Origin: Actinomadura rupiterrae
GTDB taxonomy: Bacteria > Actinomycetota > Actinomycetes > Streptosporangiales > Streptosporangiaceae
Length of the DNA stretch: 64,000 nt
Direction of reading: 5' to 3'
NCBI RefSeq assembly: GCF_024172125.1
Contig: NZ_JAMZEA010000014.1
Coordinates: 214,045 to 278,044, forward strand
In this document: positions 24,055-32,633 of the stretch, piece by piece
How the letters are laid out: every line of letters starts with the position of its first letter
Numbering within the stretch: position 1 is the first letter of the stretch
The notes under the pieces: generated by a model
What the model was told of the DNA's origin: nothing
The model's database searches: none
The model's input: the letters and a program-made list of their open reading frames with translations, nothing else
Program-made: the position numbers and the translations under genes

Positions 24055-24405
24055 TCAGCCGTTGGCGCGGTACTGGCCGCGGTCGACGGGGACGCCCTCG
24101 ATCGGCTCACCCGACGGCAGCGCACCGGGGCGGCGCTCGCCCGCGGCCGCCTCGCGCTCCAGCCGGGCCGCCTCCTCGCGCAGCCGCGCCGCACGGTCGC
24201 GGGCGTCCTCGCTCGGCGCCGCCGCGGGCGCCGGGGCGGCCTGCTGCGGCTTGTCGTCGTCGTCCTCGACCAGGCCCTTGGTCTCGGCCTTCAGGATCCG
24301 CGCGGACTTGCCGAGGGACCGCGCCAGCTGCGGCAGCTTCGCCGAACCGAAGATCAGCACGACGACGAACAGCAGGATCAGGATTTCGGGCGTGCCCAGA
24401 TTCAT
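24055..24405 (-). CDS. tatA: Sec-independent protein translocase TatA
   Basis: The protein has 116 residues. A single N-terminal membrane helix (TPEILILLFVVVLIFG) is followed by SAKLPQLARSLGKSARILKAE, the Phe-Gly hinge and amphipathic helix of TatA. The tail (about residues 55-116) is charged and Ala-rich, with an Arg/Glu coiled segment, longer than in most TatA. It polymerises to form the Tat pore with TatC. The ATG at 24405 is set by the position of the first helix. Confidence 0.95.
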   Translation of the reverse strand: MNLGTPEILILLFVVVLIFGSAKLPQLARSLGKSARILKAETKGLVEDDDDKPQQAAPAPAAAPSEDARDRAARLREEAARLEREAAAGERRPGALPSGEPIEGVPVDRGQYRANG

Positions 24406-24430
24406 GACGGTCCTCTTCAGCAGGTGGTAC

Positions 24431-24652
24431 TCACGTCGATCGTACGCCCTCGCCGGGGCCGGCAGGGGCGCGCGCGTCCTGCAGATCCCTGACCTCGGCG
24501 CGCAGCGCGGAGTGTTTCGGCTGGAGTCTCCGGCGCGTCCGTTCCAGTTCACGCGCCAGACGGCGCACGCCCAGCCACACCCGGAAGGAGCACCAGGCCA
24601 GCACGGCCAGCCCGGCGAACCCCAGGACCACCGCCGCCGCAAGCCACGTCAT
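24431..24652 (-). CDS. small single-helix membrane protein
   Basis: The protein has 73 residues: an N-terminal membrane helix (WLAAAVVLGFAGLAVLAW) and a basic amphipathic, possibly coiled-coil segment (VRRLARELERTRRRL). No family is recognised. It sits between pafC (22 bases upstream) and tatA (25 bases downstream), on the same strand, so it is part of the pafBC-tatAC transcript. The architecture loosely echoes TatA/TatB (helix plus amphipathic helix) without the Phe-Gly hinge, so a Tat role is only a thought. A GTG at 24661 is an alternative start. Confidence 0.6.
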   Translation of the reverse strand: MTWLAAAVVLGFAGLAVLAWCSFRVWLGVRRLARELERTRRRLQPKHSALRAEVRDLQDARAPAGPGEGVRST

Positions 24653-24674
24653 GCCCGCCACCGTAGCCGACGCC

Positions 24675-25688
24675 TCACGCGATGTCGTAACGGGCCAGCG
24701 CGCGCGCCGCGTCGTCGCGGACGGCCCCGGCCAGCGCCGCCGGCGCCACGACCCGCCCCTGGTCGCCCAGCCGCAGCGCCAGCGCCCGCACCCACCGGGT
24801 GTCGGGGGTGCGCAGCACCACCCGCAGCCGCCCCTCCCCCAGCTCGGTCACCGACTCGCACGGGTAGGAGTCGGCGACCCACCGCCCGCGCGGCGTCAGC
24901 TCCAGCGTGACGGCCTCGTCCTGCGGCGACGGCCGGAACAGGCCCGCGTCCACGTCGATCGGCTCCGCCTCGTCCGGAACGTCGGCGGGCACGTCCAGCA
25001 CGGCCAGGTCGGTGATCCGGTCCAGCCGGAACAGCCGCACCGCCTCCGCGCGGCGGCACCAGCCCTCCAGGTAGGTGGTGCCCTCCACCACCAGGAGCCG
25101 CATCGGGTCCACGTCCCGCTCGGTGTTCTCGTCCCGCGTCGGCACGTAGTACGTCAGGTGGACGCGGCGCCGCCCGCCCACCGCCGCCCGCAGCCGCGCC
25201 AGGGTGTCGCCGCGGGTCTCCACGACCTCCACCGCGACCTTCCCCGCCGCCTGCGCCGCCGCGCCCGCCGCCGCCTCCAGCTTCGCGATCAGCCGCGACA
25301 GCGCGTCCCGGTCGTGCAGCTCCGGCAGGCCCGCCAGCATCCGCAGCGCCACCAGCAGCGCCGCCGCCTCGTCCGCCTTCAGCCGCAGCGGCCGCGCGAT
25401 CGACTCGGCCTCCGTCACGGTGATCTCCCCGCCCTCGTAGGACAGGTCGATCGGGCAGTACGGGTCCGGCGCGCGCAGCTCCACGCACCACAGCATGTTC
25501 AGGTCGTCGATCAGCTGCTTCTCGGTCACCCCGAACGCCGCGGCCGCCTCGTCCAGCGCCACCGCGTCCCGGTTCACCACGTACGGCACCAGCGCCAGCA
25601 GCCGCGCCAGCCGACCCGTCGAGGTCGCCCCGGGCCGCCGCGCGTCCCGCGCCGCGTCCCGCGCCGGCTCGGCCGTCTCCATGCTCAT
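24675..25688 (-). CDS. pafC: PafC, WYL-domain DNA-damage transcription activator subunit
   Basis: The protein has 337 residues: an N-terminal winged HTH (RLLALVPYVVNRDAVALDEAAAAFGVTEKQLIDDL), a WYL domain (VHLTYYVPTRDE, RLLVVEGTTYLEGWCRRAEAVRLFRLDRI) and the WCX C-terminal extension. PafB and PafC form a heterodimer that activates RecA/LexA-independent damage response promoters, together with damage-sensing through the WYL domain. Its ATG overlaps the pafB stop in ATGA, as expected for equal synthesis of the two subunits. Confidence 0.93.
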   Translation of the reverse strand: MSMETAEPARDAARDARRPGATSTGRLARLLALVPYVVNRDAVALDEAAAAFGVTEKQLIDDLNMLWCVELRAPDPYCPIDLSYEGGEITVTEAESIARPLRLKADEAAALLVALRMLAGLPELHDRDALSRLIAKLEAAAGAAAQAAGKVAVEVVETRGDTLARLRAAVGGRRRVHLTYYVPTRDENTERDVDPMRLLVVEGTTYLEGWCRRAEAVRLFRLDRITDLAVLDVPADVPDEAEPIDVDAGLFRPSPQDEAVTLELTPRGRWVADSYPCESVTELGEGRLRVVLRTPDTRWVRALALRLGDQGRVVAPAALAGAVRDDAARALARYDIA

Positions 25689-26704
25689 CGCCCCTCCCCC
25701 GCCCCGCCCGAGCCCGCACCGGCGGAACCCGCGCCGGCGGTCTCGTTGGACGCCAGCACCGACTTCAGATGCCCGATCACCGCGTCCCGCAGGTCCGGCG
25801 GGTCCAGCACCACCACGTCCGCGGCGAACCGCGCCAGGTACGGCGCGAACCGGTCCAGATCGCGGAACGTCAGCACGCCCTCGTCCCAGCCGTCCCCGAC
25901 CGGCCGCACGTCCCGCGCCCACCGCCGCGGACCCTGCGCCGCACCCGACCGCAGCCGCACCGTCGCCGGACGCGGCTCGGCCGACGGGTCGTCCTGCCCG
26001 AACGCGATCGCCCGCACGTCCGCGCCGTCCGGCACCACCACGCTGCCCGCCGGACCGTCCGGACGGACCGGACCCGAGATCCGCGACAGCCGGAACACCC
26101 GCGGCTCGCCCCGGTCCCGGTCGTGCCCGACCACATACCAGCGGCCCCGGCGGCTCACCACGCCCCACGGCTCCAGATGCCGCCGCGCGCCGTGCGTCCG
26201 CCCCACACCCTGGTACTCGAACGTCACCGGACGGCCGTCCCGCACCGCCTCCCACAGCGGCGCGAACGCCGGATCACCCGTGTCGACCCGCGGCTCCACC
26301 CCCACCGCCGTCGGCACATCGGTCTCCACCCCGGCCGCGCGCAGCTTCAGCAGCGCCCCCGAGGCCGCGTCGGCCATGCTCGCCCGCTGCCACACCCGCG
26401 CCGCCAGACCCAGCACCGCCGCCTCGTCCGGCGACAGGTGGATCTCCGGCAGCTCGTAGGCCTGCGGCGGGATCCGGTACCCGATCTCCTCACCGCCGCC
26501 CCCGGACGCGTCGCTGCCGACCTCCAGAGGAACGCCCAGCTCGCGCAGCTCCTCCTTGTCGCGCTCGAACATCCGCTTGAACGCCTCATCGCCGTCCGGA
26601 TACCCCGGAACGGCCCGCCGGATCTGCTCGGCCGTCAGGTAGCGCCGCGTGGCCAGCAGGCAGACCACCAGGTTGAGCAGGCGCTCGGTCTTGCGCCGCG
26701 ACAC
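25685..26704 (-). CDS. pafB: PafB, WYL-domain DNA-damage transcription activator subunit
   Basis: The protein has 339 residues from the GTG at 26704, where the conserved N-terminus SRRKTERLLNLVVCLLATRRYLTAEQIRRAV begins; the frame is open further upstream but that part is Arg-rich and not protein-like. A winged HTH is followed by the WYL domain (RPVTFEYQGVG, EPWGVVSRRGRWYVVGHDRDRGEPRVFRLSRI) and a WCX domain. It pairs with PafC. The divergent DUF3866 gene begins 152 bases away. Confidence 0.93.
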   Translation of the reverse strand: MSRRKTERLLNLVVCLLATRRYLTAEQIRRAVPGYPDGDEAFKRMFERDKEELRELGVPLEVGSDASGGGGEEIGYRIPPQAYELPEIHLSPDEAAVLGLAARVWQRASMADAASGALLKLRAAGVETDVPTAVGVEPRVDTGDPAFAPLWEAVRDGRPVTFEYQGVGRTHGARRHLEPWGVVSRRGRWYVVGHDRDRGEPRVFRLSRISGPVRPDGPAGSVVVPDGADVRAIAFGQDDPSAEPRPATVRLRSGAAQGPRRWARDVRPVGDGWDEGVLTFRDLDRFAPYLARFAADVVVLDPPDLRDAVIGHLKSVLASNETAGAGSAGAGSGGAGEGR

Positions 26705-26855
26705 TTCGCCACCACCTCTTCCACGTCCGAAAACCCGCACCGCGCGGGGCGCGGACCCGCCGTCCGCCACACGCCGGCCACGCCGCCCCGGCAACCTCCG
26801 CCGCCGGAGCGCGCCGCCTCGTCGCCGTCCCCAGGAGGACGCTACCGTCTCCGGT

Positions 26856-27938
26856 GTGATCCGATGGCGCGAAGGCACAGTACGAGGCATCCGGCGCGAA
26901 TGGCCCGGAGCGGTCGAATTGGACGTCACGATCGGGGACGACGGCGACCGCCGCGCCCTCGCCTACCCCGCGCTCGTGGGCAGGCCCGAACCGGGCGACA
27001 CCGTCCTGCTCAACACTACGGCCTTGGCGCTCGGTCTGGGGACCGGAGGCTACGCGATGGTCGTCGCCGTCCCCGACCGCCTCCCGCCCGACCCCCCGCC
27101 CGGCCCCGGCCACCTCGTCAAGGCCCGCTACACCCCGCTCCAGGCCACCGTCCTCGGCGTGGACGAGCAGGACTCCCCGCACCACGCCCTGCTCGCCGAC
27201 GCCGACTCCCTCACCGGCATGCCCGTGATCGTCGCCGACCTGCACTCCGCGCTGCCGCCGATCCTCGCCGGCCTGCTCGCCGACCGCCCCGACACCCGCG
27301 TCGTCTACGTCATGCCCGACGGCGGCGCCCTGCCCGCCTGGTTCTCCATGACCATCGCCCGGCTCCGCGACGCCGGCGCCCTCGCCGCCACCATCACCGT
27401 CGGCCAGGCCTTCGGCGGCGACCTGGAGGCCGTCACCGTCCACACCGGCCTGCTCGCCGCCCGCCTCGTCCTCGACGCCGACGCCGTCGTCCTCGCCCAG
27501 GGCCCCGGCAACCTCGGCACCGGCACCCGCTGGGGCTACTCCGGCGTCACCGCCGGCGAGGCCGTCAACGCCGCCGCCGTCCTGTCCGGACGCCCCGTCG
27601 CGTCCCTGCGCGTCAGCGAAGGCGACGCCCGCGAACGCCACCAGGGCGTCTCCCACCACAGCCTCACCGCCTACGGCCGCGTCGCCCTCGCCCGCGCCGA
27701 CGTCCCCGTCCCCGAGCTCGGCGGCCCCTTCGGCGAGCGCGTCGCCGCCCAGGCCGCCGCCCTCGGCGACCGGCACACCCTCACCCCCGTCGGCGTCACC
27801 GGCCTCCACGACGTCCTCGCCGCCGCCGAGCAGGACTGGGGCGTCCGCATGTCCACCATGGGCCGCGGCCTGGACGAGGACCTCGCCTACTTCCTCACCG
27901 CCGCCGCCGCCGGCCGCCACACCGCAAGCCTCCTGTAG
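26856..27938 (+). CDS. DUF3866-family protein
   Basis: The protein has 360 residues. The sequence begins VIRWREGTVRGI and has conserved stretches such as VKARYTPLQATVLGVDEQDSPHH, PVIVADLHSALPP, YVMPDGGALPAWFS and LAQGPGNLGTGTRWGYSGV. This matches the DUF3866 family that lies beside pafBC in many actinomycetes; its function is unknown. The mixture of VxxDLHS and GPGNLGTG loops looks like a Rossmann-type enzyme. The start is the GTG at 26856. Divergent from pafB, so it may share PafBC control. Confidence 0.8.
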   Translation: MIRWREGTVRGIRREWPGAVELDVTIGDDGDRRALAYPALVGRPEPGDTVLLNTTALALGLGTGGYAMVVAVPDRLPPDPPPGPGHLVKARYTPLQATVLGVDEQDSPHHALLADADSLTGMPVIVADLHSALPPILAGLLADRPDTRVVYVMPDGGALPAWFSMTIARLRDAGALAATITVGQAFGGDLEAVTVHTGLLAARLVLDADAVVLAQGPGNLGTGTRWGYSGVTAGEAVNAAAVLSGRPVASLRVSEGDARERHQGVSHHSLTAYGRVALARADVPVPELGGPFGERVAAQAAALGDRHTLTPVGVTGLHDVLAAAEQDWGVRMSTMGRGLDEDLAYFLTAAAAGRHTASLL

Positions 27939-27974
27939 GCGCGCGCCGTCCCGGTCCGGGGCGGGGGTCGGGGG

Positions 27975-28907
27975 TCAGAACGCGCCGAGGATGTCCACGA
28001 CGAACACCAGGCTGTCGTCGGCGCGGATCCCCGCCTGCGGCAGCCCGCCCAGCGGCTTGTACGCCAGCTCCGGCGGCACCACCAGCAGCAGCCGGCTGCC
28101 GACCTTCTGCCCGACGAGGGCCTGGTCCCAGCCCTTGATCACCTGACCGGTGCCGATCGTCGCGGCGTGCGGGTGCCTCGCGGTCCAGGACGAGTCGAAC
28201 TCCTGCCCGTTCCGCCAGAACACGCCCTTGTACTGCAGCGCCAGCAGCTGCCCCTTGCGGACCTCCGGGCCCGACCCCTGCACCAGCGACCGCACCTGCA
28301 GGGTCTTCGGCGCCGGGCCCTTCGGCACCGTGATCGACGGCGCCTGCCCCGCGCCGCCCGCGCTCACCTGCGGCAGCGCCGGATCGGTCACCGGCTGCGC
28401 CTTCCCCTGCGCCACCGCCGACGGCCCGAACACGCCCCGCACGTCCAGCACGTAGACCAGGGTGTCGTCCGGGCCGATCTGCCGGCCCGCGTCCCCCGCG
28501 TCCCCGTAGCCCTGCTTCGGCGGGATCTTCGCCACCACCCGCGACCCCGGCCGCGCCCCCTCGAACGCCTTCGCCAGCCCCGGCACCACGTCCCACGTCG
28601 GGAACGCCTCCGGCTGGCCCGTCATGTAGCTCGACGCCAGCAGCTTGCTGCCGTCCTTGCTCCACCGGTAGCCCACGTAGTCCGCGACCACCAGATCGCC
28701 CTTGCGCGCCCCCTGCCCCTTGCCCTTGGCCAGGGTCTCGGTCGCGAACCCGTCCTTCGGCGACCCCTTCGGGATCTTCACCTCGGGACGCTGCCCCGCC
28801 GCCCCCTTCACCGACACCTGCACGCCGGAACCGCCGCACCCGGCGGCGAACAGCAGCGGAACGGCCAGCACGAACGCCGCGGACACGGCGGAGAAACGAC
28901 GGCGCAT
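27975..28907 (-). CDS. lipoprotein with two FKBP-type peptidyl-prolyl isomerase domains
   Basis: The protein has 310 residues. A lipoprotein signal with lipobox FAAGC (Cys24) anchors it outside the membrane. Two FKBP domains follow: the first about 55-160 (VVADYVGYRWSKDG, FEGARPGSRVVAKIPPKQGYG) and the second about 205-310 (LQYKGVFWRNGQEFDSSW, VIKGWDQALVGQKVGSRLLLVVPPELAY). The second is closer to the FKBP12 consensus and more likely active. Its role is folding of exported proteins. It sits next to pafA on the same strand, with about 230 bases between, and converges on DUF3866. Confidence 0.92.
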   Translation of the reverse strand: MRRRFSAVSAAFVLAVPLLFAAGCGGSGVQVSVKGAAGQRPEVKIPKGSPKDGFATETLAKGKGQGARKGDLVVADYVGYRWSKDGSKLLASSYMTGQPEAFPTWDVVPGLAKAFEGARPGSRVVAKIPPKQGYGDAGDAGRQIGPDDTLVYVLDVRGVFGPSAVAQGKAQPVTDPALPQVSAGGAGQAPSITVPKGPAPKTLQVRSLVQGSGPEVRKGQLLALQYKGVFWRNGQEFDSSWTARHPHAATIGTGQVIKGWDQALVGQKVGSRLLLVVPPELAYKPLGGLPQAGIRADDSLVFVVDILGAF

Positions 28908-29141
28908 ACAGGGGGTCCTTCACGGGGACGACACGGCATCCTGACTGGCCGCTCACCCTACCGGCCGGTCACCCCGCTTCAAGAGCCGCCGCACCGCCCC
29001 GATCTCCCCAAATACCCGCAAAGCCGCCCCAACGCGGCACAGAAGCCGCCTTCCAGGACGACACGAAACAGCCCGCGAACCCGCCCTCAAAGCGGACCCA
29101 CGGGCCGTCCCACGCCCGGCACCAAGCCGGACCCGCCGCGA

Positions 29142-30500
29142 TCACATGCCGGCGATGAGCTTGTCCACGCGCTCGTCCACCGAACGGAACGGGTCCTTGC
29201 ACAGCACCGTCCGCTGCGCCTGGTCGTTCAGCTTCAGATGCACCCAGTCGACCGTGAAATCACGCCGCTTCTCCTGCGCCCGCCGGATGAACTCCCCCCG
29301 AAGCCGCGCCCGCGTCGTCTGCGGCGGCACCGACTTCGCCTCGAAGATCTCCACATCCCGCGCCACCCGCGCCACCGACCCGCGCTTCTCCAGCAGGTAG
29401 TACAGCCCGCGCTCCCGGTGCACATCGTGGTACGCCAGATCCAGCTGCGCCACCCGCGGCGAGCTCAGCGGCAGATCGTACTTGCGCCGGTACCGCTCGA
29501 TCAGCTTGTACTTCGTCACCCAGTCGATCTCCCGGCCGACCAGGTCCAGATCACCGGTCTCCACCGCCCGGAGCGTCCGCTCCCACAGATCCAGCACCCG
29601 CTTGGCGACCGGATCGCCGCCCCGCCGGTCCACGAAGTCCTTCGCCTTCCCGAAGTACTCCTTCTGGATCTCCAGCGAACTCGCCTCCCGGCCGTTCGCC
29701 AGCCGCACCTTCCGCCGGCCCGTCATGTCATGGCTGACCTCACGGATCGCCCGGATCGGGTTCTCCAGCGTCAGATCCCGCATCACCACGCCGGCCTCGA
29801 CCATCCGCAGCACCAGGTCCGTCGCGCCGACCTTCAGCAGCATCGTCGACTCGGACATGTTCGAGTCACCGACGATCACATGCAGCCGGCGGAACCGCTC
29901 CGCGTCCGCATGCGGCTCGTCCCGCGTGTTGATGATCGGACGCGACCGCGTCGTCGCCGACGACACGCCCTCCCAAATGTGCTCGGCCCGCTGCGACACG
30001 CAGTACACCGCACCGCGCGGCGTCTGCAGCACCTTGCCCGCGCCGCAGATGATCTGCCGCGTCACCAGGTACGGGATCAGCACGTCCGCCAGCCGCCCGA
30101 ACTCCCCGTGCCGCCCCACCAGGTAGTTCTCGTGGCAGCCGTAGGAGTTCCCCGCCGAGTCGGTGTTGTTCTTGAACAGGTAGATGTCGCCGGCGATCCC
30201 CTCCTCCCGCAGCCGCCGCTCGGCGTCCACGAGAAGCTCCTCAAGGATCCGCTCACCGGCCTTGTCATGCGTCACCAGGTCGACGACGCTGTCGCACTCC
30301 GGCGTGGCGTACTCGGGGTGACTGCCCACGTCCAGGTAGAGCCGCGCGCCGTTGCGGAGGAACACGTTGCTGGAGCGACCCCACGACACGACCCTGCGGA
30401 ACAGGTAGCGGGCCACCTCATCGGGTGACAACCGCCGCTGACCGCGGAAGGTGCAGGTGACGCCGTACTCGTTCTCAAGCCCGAAGATGCGCCTGTCCAC
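29142..30500 (-). CDS. pafA: Pup-protein ligase PafA
   Basis: The protein has 452 residues, normal for PafA. It is a carboxylate-amine ligase of the glutamine synthetase-like fold that uses ATP to join Pup's C-terminal Glu to substrate lysines. Visible: the N-terminal ATP/Mg motif GLENEYG (Glu9), the catalytic Asp57 in ARLYLDVGSHPEY, KNNTDSAGNSYGCHENYLV and RPIINTRDEPHADAERFRRLHVIVGD. It lacks the 40-residue Dop loop. The start is GTG at 30500. Last gene of the pup-endonuclease-prcB-prcA-pafA run. Confidence 0.97.
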   Translation of the reverse strand: MDRRIFGLENEYGVTCTFRGQRRLSPDEVARYLFRRVVSWGRSSNVFLRNGARLYLDVGSHPEYATPECDSVVDLVTHDKAGERILEELLVDAERRLREEGIAGDIYLFKNNTDSAGNSYGCHENYLVGRHGEFGRLADVLIPYLVTRQIICGAGKVLQTPRGAVYCVSQRAEHIWEGVSSATTRSRPIINTRDEPHADAERFRRLHVIVGDSNMSESTMLLKVGATDLVLRMVEAGVVMRDLTLENPIRAIREVSHDMTGRRKVRLANGREASSLEIQKEYFGKAKDFVDRRGGDPVAKRVLDLWERTLRAVETGDLDLVGREIDWVTKYKLIERYRRKYDLPLSSPRVAQLDLAYHDVHRERGLYYLLEKRGSVARVARDVEIFEAKSVPPQTTRARLRGEFIRRAQEKRRDFTVDWVHLKLNDQAQRTVLCKDPFRSVDERVDKLIAGM

Positions 30501-30568
30501 ACCAGGAGCCTATGCGTCCGGACGCCGACTTGGCAGCCTCCTCCGCCTCCAGTTTCACCGGACGGGAC

Positions 30569-30604
30569 GCGGCGCCTCCGGCCGCCGGTAGAGCCGGAGG
30601 CCGC
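30569..30604. terminator. hairpin between prcA and pafA
   Basis: GCGGCGCCTCCGGC (30569-30582) pairs with GCCGGAGGCCGC (30593-30604), with a 2-base bulge. It lies in the 227-base prcA-pafA spacer, which also contains an AT-rich patch near 30632-30650 that on the minus strand reads TACAAT, a possible -10 box for pafA. This suggests pafA is partly uncoupled from prcBA. Confidence 0.45.
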
Positions 30605-30727
30605 AGCGGGGGCGGCACCACGGCGCGCACCTTTACATTGTAGATCATTAGACGCGGGACGGCGAGGCCCGCCGAAACGGACCCCGCCGCACACCCACCA
30701 CGCCCCGGGCCAGGGCAGATCAACCGA

Positions 30728-31501
30728 TCAGGACTCCGAACCGCCGTCCCCGGCACCCGACGCCTCAGCCGAGTCAGCCGCACCCGACGCATCGGCCGAG
30801 TCGGACGCACCCGCCGCCGGCTCCTCCGACAGCAACCCCGACACCCGCGCCTCCGGCAACCGCCGGAACAAACGCTGCGCCCGGTTCCGGTCCAGCACCG
30901 CCACCTCCAGCGAACGCGCCTCCAGACGCCGCTCGCTGTCCTGCGCCTCCAGACTCCGCACCGCCACCCGCAAGGCCTCCGCCAGCGGCAGACCCTCCCG
31001 GTACCGGTCCTTCAACGCCTGCGACACCGCCTCCGCCTGACCACCCATCGCCAGGAACCCGTGCTCGTCCGCCACCGAACCATCGAACGTCAACCGGTAG
31101 ATCTGGTCCTGCTCCGCATCCTCACCGACCTCCGCCACCACGAGCTCCACCTCGTACGGCTTGTTGGTCTCCGTGAAGATCGTCCCCAGCGACTGCGCGT
31201 ACACGTTCGCCAAACCCCGCGCCGTCACATCCCGGCGGTCGTACTGGTACCCGTTCACATCCGCGTACCGCACACCCCCCAGACGCAGGTTCTCGAACTC
31301 GTTGTACTTCCCCACCGCCGCGAACGCGATCCGGTCGTAGATCTCACTGATCTTGTGCAGCGCCCGCGACGGATTGTCCGCCACGAACAAGATCCCGTCC
31401 TCGTACTGAAGGACCACCACACTGCGACCCCGCGCGATGCCCTTACGCGCGTAGTCCGCCTTGTCCTTCATCTGCTGTTCGGGCGACACGTAGAACGGCA
31501 T
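30728..31501 (-). CDS. prcA: proteasome subunit alpha PrcA
   Basis: The protein has 257 residues. MPFYVSPEQQMKDKADYARKGIARGRS is the gate-forming H0 segment of alpha subunits, followed by the Ntn-type fold (VVVLQYEDGILFVADNPSRALHKISEIYDRIAFAAVG). It keeps no N-terminal Thr, so it is the non-catalytic outer ring. The C-terminal 35 residues are a low-complexity Ser/Asp/Ala tail (SADASGAADSAEASGAG), longer than usual. Start ATG at 31501; a GTG two codons earlier is possible. 21 bases after prcB. Confidence 0.96.
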   Translation of the reverse strand: MPFYVSPEQQMKDKADYARKGIARGRSVVVLQYEDGILFVADNPSRALHKISEIYDRIAFAAVGKYNEFENLRLGGVRYADVNGYQYDRRDVTARGLANVYAQSLGTIFTETNKPYEVELVVAEVGEDAEQDQIYRLTFDGSVADEHGFLAMGGQAEAVSQALKDRYREGLPLAEALRVAVRSLEAQDSERRLEARSLEVAVLDRNRAQRLFRRLPEARVSGLLSEEPAAGASDSADASGAADSAEASGAGDGGSES

Positions 31502-31522
31502 GGACACCGGCCTGCATCCCTT

Positions 31523-32371
31523 CTATCGCAGCGGGGCGGTCGGACCGCCCGGCGCCTCGTAACGCTCCTCGACGACGCTGCGCGCCATCGCGCCCACCTC
31601 GTCCTCGCCCAGCCTCCGGTACCCGTCCGCCGTCACCGACGCCACCACCGGGAAGATCCCCCGCGGCAGATCCGGACCACCCGTCGCCGAATCATCGTCC
31701 GCCGCGTCGTACAGCGCCTGCACGCACACCAGCGCCGCGTCCGCCGCCGACAGATCCGGACGCCACAGCTTCTTCAACGACCCCCGCGCGAACGGCGAAC
31801 CCGAACCGATCGTGTAGAAGTCCCGCTCCTCGTACCGCCCGCCCGCCGGGTCATACGAGAAGATCCGCCCCCGGTCCTCCATCTCGTCATAACCCGCGAA
31901 CAACGGCACCACCGCGAGACCCTGCATCGCCATGCCCAGGTTCCCGCGCACCATCGACGCCAGCCGGTTCGCCTTACCCTCGATCGAGAGCGTCCGCCCC
32001 TCACGCTTCTCGTAATGCTCCAGCTCCACCTGGAACAACCGGGTCAGCTCCAAGCCGATCCCCGCCGTCCCCGCGATCGCGATCGCCGAGAACTCGTCCG
32101 CCGGGAACACCTTCTCGATGTCCCGCTGCGCGATCACATGCCCCGCCGTCGCCCGCCGGTCCCCCGCCATCACCACACCACCGGGGAACGTCACCGCCAC
32201 GATCGTCGTCCCGTGCGGGATCTCCCCCGCCCCCGCACCCGACTCGGGCAGCACCCGCCGCCCCGGCAGCGCGTCCGGCGAGTACCCGCCCAGGAACTCG
32301 GTGAACGACGAGGTGTCCGGACTCCCGAACAACCCGGGCAGACGCCCGCCATACGCATTCTGCGACGCCAC
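31523..32371 (-). CDS. prcB: proteasome subunit beta PrcB (with propeptide)
   Basis: The protein has 282 residues. A propeptide of about 54 residues ends in HG, and autocleavage would expose Thr55 (GTTIVAVTF) as the N-terminal nucleophile. The catalytic Asp/Lys set appears in GGVVMAGDRRATAGHVIAQRDIEKVF. It forms the two inner rings of the 20S core. The GTG start at 32371 is preceded by a long purine-rich GGAGGGAAGGAG. Upstream lies the endonuclease VII-like gene, 262 bases away. Confidence 0.96.
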   Translation of the reverse strand: MASQNAYGGRLPGLFGSPDTSSFTEFLGGYSPDALPGRRVLPESGAGAGEIPHGTTIVAVTFPGGVVMAGDRRATAGHVIAQRDIEKVFPADEFSAIAIAGTAGIGLELTRLFQVELEHYEKREGRTLSIEGKANRLASMVRGNLGMAMQGLAVVPLFAGYDEMEDRGRIFSYDPAGGRYEERDFYTIGSGSPFARGSLKKLWRPDLSAADAALVCVQALYDAADDDSATGGPDLPRGIFPVVASVTADGYRRLGEDEVGAMARSVVEERYEAPGGPTAPLR

Positions 32372-32633
32372 GCGACTCCTTCCCTCCAGCACGGCACCGG
32401 CTCCAGCCCCGCGAAACGACCTCACCGGCGCGGACACTAAGACCCTACTGTTCACCCCACGCCCACCGCATACCGCGCACGCCGCCACCCGCTCCGCCCA
32501 CGGCGAACCCGCCCGACACGCCGCACCCGACCGCGCCGCCACCAGGCCGACCGCAACGGCCGCATTCAGAACACTCGGCCCCAGCCGACCATGAGGCCGA
32601 CTGAAGCCGAGAAGCCTCCCGAGCTCTACGAAC

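Noticed and set aside
30501..30727. Small gene between prcA and pafA
   Set aside because: Short frames are Arg/Pro-rich without ribosome sites; the content is better explained by a hairpin and a promoter-like AT patch.
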